DNA of 64,000 nt from NCBI GenBank assembly GCA_030549775.1, contig CM060177.1:60204638-60268637 (forward strand). The letters run 5' to 3'. The stretch is from Tamarix chinensis (Eukaryota > Streptophyta > Magnoliopsida > Caryophyllales > Tamaricaceae). Numbering within the stretch: position 1 is the first letter of the stretch; each line of letters begins with the position of its first letter. The position numbers were made by a program, and so were the translations under genes. Under the pieces are notes generated by a model. The model worked only from the letters and a program-made list of their open reading frames with translations, made no database searches and was not told the DNA's origin. Below, in pieces: positions 35,225 to 47,591 of the stretch.

Positions 35225-36345
35225 ATGGCTAGTGAAGAGGTGTGTTCCCTATTATATTCCATAAAAATCCTCACCACATGCATGGATTCCCAATTAAAAA
35301 CTCAAAACACACTACAACATCAACTCCAAAGTATGGAAGCTAAGTTGGCCGACCAAGAGAAGTGTAAACCATGGCAAGTTCAAATGGAAACCACACATGA
35401 TAGTGTGGAAGGACGTGGACCTTTCAATTTATCTCATCATGAATATGAAGAGGAAGAGTTAAATTATTTTGGCTCAAGCAACCAATGACGAGCACCTACA
35501 TTCCATGTAAGAAATCCACACCATGAAGATCAAGCTATTAAACTTAACCTTCCTGAATTTTCTGGTGATTTGAATGTGGAATCATTTTTTGAATGGTTGC
35601 ATGTGATTGAGGCTATTTTTGAGTTTAGAGAATATGATGATGCTAGAAAGAGCAAATTAGATACTCTAAAGTTCAAAATGTTTACTTGAATTTGGTATGA
35701 TAACTTAAAACGAACTAGAGAAAGACAAGAGAAGTCTAAAATAAAATCTTGGGAAAAACTCAAAAAGAACTTAAGAAAGAAATTTGTTCCTAGAGAGTAT
35801 GAACAAGATATGTATGTTAAAATGACTACTCTAAGGCAAGGCTTATTTAGTGGAGAAGAATACACTAGAGAATTTGAAAGACTAGCCCTTATTTGTGATG
35901 TTCATGAAAGAAAAGAACAAAAATGTGCTAGATACTTAGGTGGATTGAATAACTTAATAAGAGACATAGTTGATATGCACTCTTATGAGTCACTTGATGA
36001 CTTGATAAAATTGGCTATGAAAATTGAAATACAAACTAAATCAACTAAAGCCTATGTTAAGTCTAATGCTTCTACTTAAACTAAACCCTATTCGAACACC
36101 TTTACACCTAAATCAACATTTTCATATGATAAAAAGAATAAAAAAGATGATAAAGGTAAAAATAAGGTAGTTGAAATGGCAAATAAAAAATGTTTCAAAT
36201 GTAAAAGATATGGAAATTTTGCTAGATATTGTCCTAACCAAAGATCCTTAACCTTACATGAGATAGAAAACATGGAACCATGTAGTGATGATGATGAATT
36301 AGAAGTTGAATCTCCTAATGAAATATTAACTATGGAAGAAGAATA
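35225..36345 (+). pseudogene. gag (capsid-nucleocapsid) with three in-frame stops
   Basis: I chose the ATG at 35225 (context ACCATGG), giving MASEEVCSLLYS and an early coiled-coil-like region. The same frame continues through TGA at 35486-35488, TGA near 35689 and TAA at 36077-36079 to a final TAA at 36343-36345. It holds the Ty3/gypsy retrotrans_gag domain (LNLPEFSGDLNVESFFEWLH; WEKLKKNLRKKFVP; LRQGLFSGEEYTREFERLA; about residues 100-260). A zinc knuckle follows at 36187-36231, CFKCKRYGNFARYC, where the CX2CX4HX4C histidine is replaced by Asn. Gag would assemble the particle and bind element RNA. The stops and the lost histidine indicate decay. Confidence 0.85.
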
Positions 36346-36760
36346 AGGAGACCCCTACTTTGTAATTCAAATATTTTTACAAATATAACCTAGTATTACA
36401 CCTACTAAAAGAGAAAAAACTAAGTGTAAAATAGGTGACATGGTTTGTAGACTAATAATTGATAGTGGTTCATGTACTAATGTTGCTAGTGAGGCAATGG
36501 TTAAGAAACTTGGTTAGGAAACTACTAATAATCCTAAACCCTATTCTTTACAATGGTTAAATAAGGATAAAGGAGATAAAGTAAACAAAAGAGCTTTAGT
36601 CACATTTTCTATTAGAGAATATCATGATGAAGTTCTATGTGATGTTTTACCTATGGATGCTTGTGGATTACTTTTGGGTAGACCATGGCAATTTCATAGA
36701 AAAGCAAATCATGATGGGGTAACTAATGAATATGTGGTGAAAAAGGAAAAAAAATGTATA
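36346..36760 (+). pseudogene. Retropepsin-like protease domain
   Basis: Continues from gag. IIDSGSCTNVASE (from about 36456) carries the Asp-Ser-Gly active site, followed by SLQWLNKDKG, VLCDVLPMDACGLLLGRPWQF (36633-36698) and HDGVTNEYVV. A stop lies in LVKKLG*ETT near 36516. It would cleave the gag-pol polyprotein. Copies at 10615 and, on the minus strand, about 39200 are related. Confidence 0.8.
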
Positions 36761-37188
36761 GGCTCACACCTTCTTTATATGATCATATGCCCTTGAGTGA
36801 TGATAAAAAGAGATTATTTTTACATGAAAAGGCTATGGAAAAATGTATAAAGGAAGAAGGAATTTGTTATGCTTTAGTGTCTAAAGATTCTAAACCTGAA
36901 AAACAAAAACTTGAAGATCATAATATAATTAAGTTGCTTGATGAGTATAATCATGTATTTCCTAATGATTTACCTCCTAGATTACCACCTAAAAGAGGTA
37001 TAGAACATGCTATTGATCTTGTTCCTGGTATGCCTATTCCTAATAAACCGGCTTATAGATGTAACCCATACGAAGCTAAGGAATTACAAAAACAAATACA
37101 AGAGCTTATAGATAAATTATTTGTGAAAGAAAATATGAGTTTTTGTATATTTCTTCCAAATAATTCTTATGTCAAGTTTATGAGTTAG
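36754..37188 (+). pseudogene. RT N-terminus fused to integrase fragment by deletion
   Basis: A 144-codon frame encodes the protease-RT linker (EKAMEKCIKEEGICYALVS) and the conserved RT beginning (FPNDLPPRLPPKRGIEHAID, NKPAYRCNPYEAKELQKQIQ, VKENMS; 36958-37140). Right after VKENMS the sequence changes to NNSYVKFMS, which matches the integrase phrase before FWKTLW. So about 1.8 kb, including the RT YXDD motif, RNase H and the first integrase acidic residues, is missing at about 37140-37165 (size estimated from usual family lengths). Confidence 0.8.
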
Positions 37189-37927
37189 TTTTGGAAAACT
37201 TTATGGCATATGCTTGGTACTAAATTGTTATTTAGCACTTCACATCATCCCCAAACTGATGGTCAAACTGAGGTAACTAATATAAATCTTGGTACATTAT
37301 TAATAGGTTTAGTTAATAAAATTACTAAAGATTGGGATGTTAAGTTAGCTCATGCAAAGTTTTCTTATAATCGTAGTCCTTCTAGTACTACTCAAACTAG
37401 TCTGTTTAAGGTGGTGTATGGTGTGAATCCTAACATGCCTATTAACGTGATTCCATTGAAAAAAGGTGAATTGCAAAACTATGAGACTAAATAGAGAATA
37501 CAATTTTAACAACACATTCATGAGAAAATCAAAAATAATATTGAAAAATCTATTGCCAAGTATAAAGCTCAAGCGAATAAGCATAGAAACTCTTACGTGT
37601 TTTCTCCAGGTGACTTATGTTGGTTACATTTATGTAAGGAAATATTTACTAATTTATGTAAAAATACTTAATAAGTTTGGAGATAATGCTTATGAACTTG
37701 AACTTCCAGATTCTTATGGTGGAATATCAAAAATTTTCAATGTTCCTGATATGTCTCCTTATTATTATGATGAAAATTTGAGGGCAAATTCTTCTCGACT
37801 TAGGGAGAATGATGTAGGAGCATCTAATGAACATAATGATTGTCATTTTCATACTAATCCTCAAGGTAAGGAAGAGGATTTAGCTTTCTTAATGTTGGAG
37901 CCTATCATGTTAATTTTTTTGTTATAA
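37189..37927 (+). pseudogene. Integrase C-terminal half plus LTR-encoded tail
   Basis: After a TAG, the frame reads [38 protein letters not shown] and FKVVYGVNP (to 37494), the second half of a gypsy integrase core. A frameshift leads to the 37466-37927 frame with LNKFGDNAYELELPDSYGGI, SKIFNVPDMSPYY (the GPY/F-like module region) and ENLRANSSRLREND. It then crosses into the 3' LTR at 37810 and continues with DLAFLMLEPIML. Integrase running into the 3' LTR is a CRM hallmark. Confidence 0.8.
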
Positions 37928-38691
37928 GTCTTATATGCTTGACATTGAAAAATGTTCAAGTTATTCTTGTAGGTATATCACCTATTTGCAATAAGATGAT
38001 GTTCATACACATTAATGTGTACAAGTATTCCAAAGCATAAAAGACTATGATATACATGGGATAATACATTACAACAAAAAGATAAAGTAATGATATTCAC
38101 TATTTGCATTAACTTGTTGTAAACCCTAACGCTAAGTGTATTTTATGTAAATTAGGGTATTGCTATAATTTCATGTATGTATCTTAGTAAATTGTATAGC
38201 TTTGTAATACTAATCCTTATTATTATTTAACTAATTATATTATACTTTGGAATAAGGTTAATATGGGATTAATTCAACCATAATTAATGGGTTGGATTAA
38301 GTAGGAATAATCAGCTGGTTTAGTTAGCTCACCACCTACTCTTCCTTCTCCTATATAAGCCGTTTTGTGCACAACTTTGTATGAAGAATTGAATAGATTT
38401 GAATGATAACTTTTTTTTATCAAACTTTGAGCAAAGTTATCTAAAGTCTAATCCTCCCTTTTGGGTCGACATTGAGCAAGGAAAATCTAGGATTTATCCT
38501 TCCTCAACCTATCTTCAACCATGACATATTTAAAGGTCTTAGAAATCTGTCGAAATACTTCAACTTGTATCATCAAGTTCTTCGCCTATAATCCATTAGT
38601 TTAATTCATTTATTTTGCATTATATCATGCGTGAAAGCTTCTAATACAAATTTCGATCCAACCTTCCGTTACTTTGATAAAAACTACAACA
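37810..38691 (+). repeat. 3' LTR
   Basis: TGATGTAGGAGCATC...AACTACAACA. The purine-rich GGGAGAA just upstream, inside the coding frame, is the likely polypurine tract. The LTR pair differs at many positions, so the insertion is not recent. Confidence 0.85.
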
Positions 38692-38696
38692 AATTC

Positions 38697-40760
38697 ATCT
38701 TCTATTATATAATTACCGTGATTCCCAGTTTCTTTACATCCTTGTTATTCCTTATGAAAATCATCATCATTAGGGTATATATCTTTTATCATTTCAAAAC
38801 CTAATAATTTTCAACTCCATAGCTTCTTCTAAATCACATCTATAGGCAGGTTAATTAGATCAAGAAATTCTAGGAATTAAAACTATAGCATGATCTATGC
38901 CTACAATAGGTGCTGGTCTAGGAGATAAATCATCTAGAAATAAATCACTACACTCATCAAGAAACCAAGCAAGGTTTTAATTGCTAGACTTTTTTGAACC
39001 AAACTAAGATGATTTGCTACTAAGGCATAAGAAACTCCCTCCTCCTCAATGTAATTAATCATTTTCCATTCATGTAAGATTAAACTATTTTTAACCATCG
39101 GTGGTTGTACATAATAACAATTAGATGGCTTTAACTTATATTTATTTTATTCTTTAAGCACCACATATTCACAAGTTGCACCATCATGAATTGCGTTTCC
39201 ATCATTTAGCCATAGTTATCCCAGTAAAATACCACCAACATCCATAATTCCTCATCAAAGTGATCATAAATGGGAAAAGTAATTAGGGTTTTTTTAGTCA
39301 CCTTAGCTCCATTATCCTTATTAATCTATTGTAAATAATATGGTTTAGGATGTTAACCCTAGCAGTTTGGCCATTTTTTTGCTAGCAACATTATCACATG
39401 AAACACTATCTCTAATGACCTTACAAACCTTATTTCTAATTCTACATTTAGTTTTGAAAAATTATGCCTTTGTGTATATTTCTCATTAGGTCATATTTTT
39501 AATGTCATTTGCAGTAAAAAAATAATGATTTCCATCCTCTTCATACATACTTAAGACATCATCATTATATTCAATTTTTATGCCATCATCATCGATACAT
39601 TATTTCATGTTCTCAAATTCATTTAAGGTTAAAAGTCTTAGATTAGGACATTCCCTAGAAATATGACATAAAAAACATTGCTTAGTGTACATTTCACTTT
39701 ATTTTTACCCTTTTCATTCGGGTAAGATTATTAATTTTATCATTAGTCAAATAGATATGCATCCTATGTTTTAATGTAGATGCATTAGAATTAGTTTTTG
39801 TGGATATAAAAGTGGAAGAACTTGTTTTATGATAGGGTTTTGTAGAATTAGTTTGTCTTTTAGAATTTAACACAAACTTATTCAAATCATCAAGAGAATC
39901 ATAGGTAAACATTTCAGCTTTATTGCTAATCAAGTTATTAAGGCTACCTATATGTTGAACACACTTTTTCTTTCTTTCTTGAATATCACACGAGTGCTAA
40001 CATTTCAAATTTCATAGTGTATTCCTCTACACTAAGAATCCCTTACCATAGAGTAGTTAATTTGATATACATCTCTTGCTCATACTCCTTAGGTACATAT
40101 TTTTTGTTTCTTAAGTGTTTCTTTAACTTTTCCTAAGACCTTATATTACTTTTGTCTTTCCTCTTATATGTTCTCTTAAAATTATCATACAAAAACTTAG
40201 AAAAACTTTTAAATTTGAGAGTTGCTAATTTAAGCTTATGTTAATCATCATACTCTCTAAAATCAAACATTGGTTCAATTCCATGAAATCATTCAAAACT
40301 TAACTCAACATCTAATTCACCATAAAAATTGAGAAGGTCAAAATTTATACCTTTATCTTAAAAATGGTTGTACCTTTGTTGATGGTTTGCATATCATTTG
40401 ATACATTCTCTTGTGCCCTCTCTTTAAAATCCATCCTAGCAATTAGATGACCACCTTGAGATTGGAATTCCCTCCTAACTATGCCTTCTACTTAATTATT
40501 TATAGACTCTATGGGATTATTCATGTGTTGAGAAGTCTCTTGGTCAGATACCCTTGATTATAACCTTTGAATTTGGATTTAAATGGAAGGGAGTTGTTGA
40601 AATTGTAATTTTTTTACATTTACACTTGATAAAATTTGTTGAAGAGTGTCATACATAGTTTTCATTGATACCTCTTCACCTATGATTGAATTATTTTGCT
40701 CTCTAGTGCCTCATCAAAACTCAAAAAATGTTGGAAATCACTTTTTCATATCATCTTGAT
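38697..40760 (-). pseudogene. gag-protease-RT start of the minus-strand CRM-like host element
   Basis: On the minus strand, gag pieces run from about 40330 (FHGIEPMFDFREYDD; EKLKKHLRNKKYVPKEYEQ) through 39694-39933 (YDSLDDLNKFVLNSKRQTNS) to a knuckle-like CFLCHISREC with one cysteine pair, spacing altered, near 39640-39680. Protease end (HDGATCEYVVLKE, about 39160-39200) and RT start (LSPRPAPIVGIDHAI, PAYRCDLEEAMEL, about 38810-38930) follow. Then the TSD AATTC and the plus-strand insertion interrupt it. Numerous stops. Confidence 0.75.
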
Positions 40761-41189
40761 GGTGTGGTATGGATCTTGAAGTCTTCTTAACTTGATAAGA
40801 TAACAGAGATGGAAGGTAAAGGGTGGAATATGTTATAAAGTATGCTTGATAAACATTAATGTAACATTTGTAGCTCACGATATTGTTCTTTATCTATAGA
40901 AGAACTCTAAGGGACCATGGAAGAACTGTTAATAATCAAATACATGTGAGGAAATGTTCTTCCCAAATTGTGATCAAATGCTAAAAAAGATAATCTACAT
41001 TGAATATCTTGATGATACTTGACTAGACTAGATGAAAAGATAACATTCTTGCTTGATATAACTTAGCAAAATTGATGTTAAATCTATGAACATTACTCAA
41101 CCTTAGATAGAAAGAGGTAAAAGAGACTTCATTAGGGAGAAAAAAAAGAGTTATCATGAGGGAGGGACTCAGAAAGTTTGTTCGAGCAA

Positions 41190-41981
41190 TTTACAGAATC
41201 AAAGGCTTCAAATATAACTAATGAAAATTGAAGAAGGATGGAATATCAAAAATAAAACGAGGATAATAGATCAATTTTCAATGGTGTACGTGACAAGAAG
41301 ATAATCTTCAACCATTGATGTTGAAGTTGTGAAAAATAAGATGATGATATATTGAGAATTGGTTTGAAGATCTACTACTCGACTTGATCATTTTCAAATT
41401 TGAAGATGTAGATTAACTATATGCATGAATGTGAATGGGAAAAAAATATGGAGGATCATGTACATGGAAGAAGAATAAAGGAATGAAAGGAATTCTAATT
41501 TGGAGCAAAGCTAACCGAAGCTTTCATACATAAATCAACATATTACAAAGTGTCGACTTTATGTTTTATATAATTGTATGACATTGCTAAATAGCAATTA
41601 TAACATGTATAATACATTACTCAACAAGGACCACGACAAACAAGCTAATTAATACATGAAAATAACTAACAAGAATCATAATCAAGGTAATGATGTTGAC
41701 TTGAAATATTTCTTAGGCCTTCTTGACATGCAGAGTTGACTTTCATATATAGTACCTTCCTTTATAATAGGTTGTAACACCCAAAAAACTTATCATCTTA
41801 ACTTCTTAAATGGCTTGATCATATTCCTACAAATATGTTACATAACCACAAGAATGAATTTAAGTAACATAATCAAGGTTATTCATATTATTATTATCAA
41901 AGACATAATATAATTGGTTCCATAATCAAGTATACCAAATCACTATTATCTTTAAGTTCATCTATGGATTCACCTACAATA
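41190..41981 (-). mobile_element. 5' LTR of the minus-strand CRM-like host element (partial)
   Basis: 41500-41981 matches the 3' LTR at 31900-32363. The first bases on the minus strand are TATTGTAGGTGAATCC where the other LTR has TGATGTAGGAGAATCC. The inner boundary near 41190 is uncertain and I found no clear primer site. Confidence 0.5.
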
Positions 41982-43730
41982 GTAGTGGTAGCTAAGAGAG
42001 GTATATTAAGAATAATTGTAATTTGAGCATTTTCATTCATCTCTTAAATGCCAAAGTCAACAGGTATATAAATCATACTAAACTTAATAGTTACATCCTC
42101 AAATATACCTACCGCATATCTTATAAATCAATCAACAAACTAAAAAGAGATAGTAATGGGATTCAAATATCCTATCTACAAATTTTAATAGACATATAGA
42201 TACATCAAAATTGCATAGCACTAAGATCATATAGAGCACTGTTAATTAAAGTGTCAACAATTATATAATGAATAGAGAACATTCTACGGTCCTGAAGCTT
42301 AGAAGGTATATTACTTTGAATTATATCACTACACTCCTACCTTAAGTTTATTATCTCATACTCCTCCATATTTATTTTTATTAGATATGATCATTTTTAA
42401 GAATGTGACATAAGAGGGTCTTTGATTGATGGATTCTATAAGTTGGATATTAATGTGATATTTTTTTTTCAAAATATCTAAAAAACATCATTTTTTGAAT
42501 TTATAATCTAGCATTTATTAACCTCTGAGGATAAGGGATATGGGCTTATATGGTTTTCATGGCACATATTTACCAATATCATGCTATTTTCTTATCAACA
42601 TGATCATTCTATTTTGGTCACAATTTTCTTACTCTCATTTCACACATACTGATGATCAATTCTCATCCTTAGTTCCTTTAACTGTTTCCACTTCTAAGTG
42701 TGATGCCATTGATTGATTCCTTTAAGTTAGTTTAAAAATTTTCAAGAAACATTGTTGAAGGTGTAAGAGAATAGTTCACTTATTAAACCACATGAGTGTT
42801 TTGATTCTCTAAATTTTTTTAGGCAGCTAAAGAATCAACCTTAGAGGCTAAGCTTTTGATACCATCACTCATGATTCTATTAAAAAGTTTAAACTCTTTG
42901 TTCTTTTTGTTTTTTGTGGTAACAAAATTTTCATCATGATGTCCAATTTAAATGTTAGAGAACTAGAGTAAGGGATCTTAGGAGGTTGAAAGCCATGAGG
43001 TCTAAAATATTATTTTGGTGTAACAGTCTATGGTTGATAGTTATAAGAGAAATTAAGATAATTTATCCACCCTTTGTTATGAGTTTTAGAGAAAGGATCC
43101 ACATTATGATTGAAATTTTTGACATAGTTAAAATGTTTATATAGAGGTGCATTAGGAGAAGGGAGATCACACTCTATAGTAAAATGTCTAACAATAAGAT
43201 ATATCTCACAATTAGAAGAACTAGATGTAATGTAATTTATTCTCATTTTGTTACATTTTTGAAACAATGCTTCTAATTTAGAAGCTATGTCGTCTAATAC
43301 GTCTACACCATATATCTCACTATTTTTTTCATAAATAAGGCTCGGAAGGCCATTAAATGTTATTTTCTTTTATGTCTTCAATAAACTACCTTGTGTCAGT
43401 CACACTCTTGTTCATAAGTGCTCCTATGGATGCAACATCAATGGTCATTGTGATATTATAGAAGGTGTTGAATTTGAGCCAATCTTCTAAACTATGACGT
43501 GGGTATCTACTCAATAAGTTCTTATACCTCTCATAAGCATCATAAGAAGTTCCTCTATCCTTTGTAGTGAACCTTGTGATGTCATTCCTTAATTGGTGTA
43601 TCTTACATTTCCAAGTACATTATAAAACAACATCCCTTAGACTTTGGATTCCAAGTATCTATCAAGAACAAAAACAAAATGATGTAAAAATATAGTCTAG
43701 CCAATTAAAAAATACTCAATATCCCCTAGT
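41982..43730 (-). pseudogene. Athila/Tat-type Ty3/gypsy gag remnant
   Basis: The minus strand encodes, from about 43600 leftwards, LRNDITRFTTKDRGTSYDAYERYKNLL, HSLEDWLKFNTFYN and DVASIGALMNKS (capsid-like retrotrans_gag; family VDAAAGGALMNKT). A zinc-knuckle region follows at 43028-43267 (CEIYLIVRHFTIEC; only part of CX2CX4HX4C remains) with PFSKTHNKGWINYLNFS (family NPGWRNHPNFSW), then the gag tail. Stops and frameshifts are frequent. The left end at 41981/41982 is where the CRM-like host element begins. It might be the same element as the protease piece at 12500-14060, but nothing proves this. Confidence 0.75.
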
Positions 43731-43735
43731 AGAAG

Positions 43736-43757
43736 TCCCCAGCAACGGTGAAAAAAA
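43736..43757 (-). other. Athila/Tat primer-binding site (eroded)
   Basis: The plus strand reads TCCCCAGCAACGGTGAAAAA; family sequence is TCCCCGGCAACGGCGCCAAAAA, which pairs with a plant tRNA (reported as tRNA-Asp for this clade). It sits just before the gag remnant, in the right orientation. Confidence 0.7.
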
Positions 43758-43762
43758 TTTTA

Positions 43763-44400
43763 TGGTCTAAATCTACAAATGCACAAGCTCTTTTTATCAC
43801 GTTAAAGTCTTATACCAAAACAACATCGCTACTAACTATTAACCTCCACTGTTTTTGTCTATATACATGGAGTAGTTAACATAGATACAATTTCAACATA
43901 TGGATATAAATGCAATGGTTAAAAAATAAAATCCCTAAATCAATGTTAATAAATCTTAGGATTAGATTTTTATAATAAATTAATAGTTAATTAATAATCA
44001 ATTTTATTTCCAAACAACTACTTATATACAAGAGAGTGAGATAGCCTAAATTAAATAATGGTCTCTTTCAAAGTCTAATATTTGCATCTAATTAAATTTT
44101 ATAAGATACTTTCATGGAATTAAATCCATTACATTATATGCTAAATAAGAATATCCCTAGGAGACTCTAGACTTCTTTCGTGATTTGGTTATCCCATTCA
44201 ATCATTAGATTTTGAGCTATTAATTTTCACCTGTTAGATGTTGAACTATATACCTATTTCTAATTAAATTGATGATGAACTAACTCAACAATATAAGAAA
44301 AACTAATTATTATGCTCAAGAATTTAATTAATTGGAATGAAAAATAAACTAATTTATCATTTATTTACAATTTAGACTCGATCTAGTCCTAGAAAAGAAA
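43763..44400 (-). mobile_element. Athila/Tat 5' LTR, 3' part
   Basis: Sequence directly outside the primer site must be LTR. On the minus strand it contains GGGATAACCAAATCACG near 44179-44195. The outer end is not visible and may lie anywhere up to about 45000. Confidence 0.5.
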
Positions 44401-45715
44401 CCTATTTAAGCATAGTCATGGTAATGATAAGCTTGAAGACTATAAATGAAAAGTAATTCAAATAAAATAAAATTGTAATTTATTTTAAAATCGATGAATA
44501 ACACAAGAATATATCAATTATAATGGTAATAAAAATAAATTAAATATAAATAGTGTTAGGGTTTTGATGTATACAGTGAAATAAAATTCTAGAAAAAGAG
44601 AGAAAAGTTCAATGTGCTTGGAATTACAAAAATAAATTGCTTGTGGGCTAATAGCATACAATTAGAAAAATAATTGCCACCTAGAAAATTTCCTTAGATG
44701 ACCATGTACTATGCTAGTTAACCATGCAGTAACCTAGGCTAGATATTTTAAAATGCACAGTCATCCTGCATGATTGTACTTTACACTAGTTGATTTGGAA
44801 CTATGGTTTCTTCTTCTTTACATATTATTTTGCTTCTCACTTTGATTCTTTAGGTTCATTAGCTTCATTCATTTCTTTGGGTTATCCTTGCTCTATATTC
44901 ATGCTTGATTTCCTTCATTGTTCCAATATTCACACTAATTCCATTAAGAGAATTAATGGGGACAAATAAAACAACATAGCTACTTAAACCATATAAAAGA
45001 GCAATGAATCACATAGAATGTCAATTAAAATCACAAGAAAATCATGATTAAAATATTTAAAATGTCAGGTTTATCATATAATTTAAAATGATTTAAAAAT
45101 GCTCTAGAGTTAATTAGATAATATTTAGATTTTTTTTTGTTAATTTTGGGCCATTTTTTTGTCATCAAACTTAATTTCCTTTCTTCTACTTCACTCTAAT
45201 ACCTATTCATCTCCTCTTACCAACTCATTTAACACCCTTATGGATGTAAAATCTCATTTTTCCGTAAGGCATTTTTTCTTGGTTGTCATCAAATTGGTTT
45301 TTGCTACCTTAGCAAAATTACCTTTTTACCTTCATTTAAATATATTAATGAATGATGTAAAAGTATATTGTACAAATTATACAAGCCATGGATTATCTTA
45401 CATAATATTATAGCCCATTAGCTTAGCATTGGTGAAAATTTGGTCCAAAGTAAAAAATTAGGCCTAATTTGGTGCTAAATTATTTATTAATGGAAAAAGG
45501 ATGGAATTAATGGTCATTTAAATAGTATGTAATCAATACACATGTTTGGAATATTCTACATATTTCTAATAATAGTGAGAACCACACATATGAGTCACAA
45601 TTGAGGTTTATTTCATATTTATTAGAATCATTATCATTTTTGTTAATAAGAATGAAATTTTAGTACTTATAAAGTGGGAAAAACTCAAATAGATAGTGGT
45701 CTTACAAGCTCAAAA
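44401..45715. other. AT-rich interval, no gene supported
   Basis: It may include the rest of the Athila/Tat LTR and, near 45130-45165, T-runs that could be the oligo(A) tail of the minus-strand LINE remnant. The frame at 45159-45413 has no recognisable domain. Confidence 0.35.
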
Positions 45716-45975
45716 AAACAAACAAAGCTATCATTATTGTAGAACTATTTTTGACTAAGGCATAAACAAATCCCATTAGTTTATGATAAGATTTAGGTTT
45801 TTTGGAGTTTAGTTAACCTTCTAAAATAATCTATAATAATTTGCCTGTGAATCTACACATCATTTTGATGGATATTAAGGAATATTCTTCTACTTCTCTC
45901 TTGCCACATATGATGGAAGGAAGAAGCTACTAAGGCATGGATAACCTATTTTCTAATTTTAGGGCATCGGACTCA
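45716..45975 (-). pseudogene. LINE (L1-type) reverse-transcriptase C-terminal remnant
   Basis: The minus strand reads HALVASSFHHMWQERSRRIF followed by LNIHQNDVQ-like and IIIDYFRRL. This resembles the zf-RVT tail of plant L1 elements (ATVYHIWRERNARIF). It is short, with stops; no endonuclease or RT core nearby. Confidence 0.5.
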
Positions 45976-47564
45976 TGATGTTACCTATTGAACAATATTG
46001 ATCCAAGTTATAATTAGTTAGTTGCATCCCACTTTATATTGTACAGGTAACTAGAGAGTCTTGAAAAAATAAAATTGAAATAAAAAGTTCTATTTGCTCA
46101 CCATTAAATTAGTAAAAAAAATGAAATTAGTATCATTTTACATCCTATAAGAATGGAGCCTTTATATGTTTTGGAATCTTTCCATGATAGCAAGTGTAGC
46201 ACGCCAAAATTTTGTGATATTAATATAGAAAGTTTAACCATTTTATCTGAATAATGTAACCCTTAAATAATAACTTAATTTTTTTTATTATCTCTTGACC
46301 AAAAGACCTAGATAAATTCTTTGATTAGTTTATCCTATTATTTTATCTTTTCCCTTTTTATTTAAATCTTCCCTAGACCTATATTTTTATCTAGTTTATT
46401 TTTCCTAATAATATATCCTAAATCTAGATAAAATAATATTTTTCTTAACCTAAATTTAACATCCTTCTACTTCTAACCCTACATTTATTTCTTTTTCCTT
46501 TTTTTATTTTCCCCTTTCCTTTTTATCTTTCTTTCCTCTTTTTCTTTTTCTTCTCCTATCTTTTTCTCCTTTCTCCAAAAACCTAACCCACCTCATCTCC
46601 TTTTCTTTTTCTTCTTTCCTTCCCCATACCCCACCCCACCTCCCTTATACTCTTTTCTCTCCTTCTCTCCCATATCTTACACTTGCTAGCCCAACCCATG
46701 TATTTTTGTATCTTTCTTCTTCACCACCTATCTAGCCTAACCCGTTACTCCTTTCTTTCTTTTCTTTACCCACCTATATCTCCTTCTTCCTTTCCATTTG
46801 CCTATCCTCTTCTAGCCAAACAAAACCTTAAACACACATGCTCCTCTACACTTCCTTTTTTAACTAAAAAAAATGTGCATTCTCCCCATCCCTTTATTTG
46901 GTCAGACTTAAACATACAACCTACATTAGCTCCTTTTGCATCCATACATTTGCATGCCTTAATCTCTTTTTTCTTCTAGATGAAGCACACCTATACCGCT
47001 CCCTCCTGACATCCCTTCCCTTCCCCATCCAATCTCCTATGCCACTGTCTCCCTATACCCTACGCCTCTACTCATCCTTTTCCCCACAATACCCTTCTAC
47101 ATCCCTGCTACTTTTTTGGGAAAAACTCATCCACCAATCGAACCCTTCTTTCCCAACATTTAATATATACACACATAACCATACCCCCTTTCATTTTTCC
47201 CCCAACACTCACCTCTTAAACCAACAAATACATACAAGCGCACACACCCACTCTATCCTCCTTTCATCCAAACATAGCTCCCAAATCCCTATAGTCATGC
47301 CTCATAGCCTACTTCCCTCATTGCGGTTATCCCATACCACCACCCACTAGCATCGTCATATTGCTAAATTATTATGTATGTCCAAAATGATAGGTTGTGC
47401 ATGCGTAAATATACTTTTAACATAAATATTATTATTATATGTCCTGGGGAAAAAATTCATTTAAGGATATTGTGATATTTAACATTATAAGAATGCTCAA
47501 TATGCCTCAATTATTGTTTAGTATGGGAAAGAATGACTTGATATTTCAAAAATGCATGTTTCAC

Positions 47565-47591
47565 TATTATTATTATTATTATTATTATTAT
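47565..47591. repeat. (ATT)n microsatellite, LTR F
   Basis: Nine uninterrupted ATT units at the position typical for this LTR family. Confidence 0.9.

Larger units (their letters stand above)
33486..38691 (+). mobile_element. CRM-like Ty3/gypsy chromovirus, structurally complete, internally deleted (5206 bp)
   Basis: Two LTRs of 878 and 882 bp, a tRNA-Met-type primer site, gag, protease, part of RT and the end of integrase, flanked by a perfect 5-bp target duplication AATTC (33481-33485, 38692-38696). LTRs start TGATG, the primer site follows the 5' LTR by four bases, and the integrase frame runs into the 3' LTR; these are features of the CRM clade. The clade call is an inference that a tree would settle. 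It is inserted, in opposite direction, into a related minus-strand element. Stops in gag and the loss of most of RT, all RNase H and much of integrase make it non-autonomous. Confidence 0.85.
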
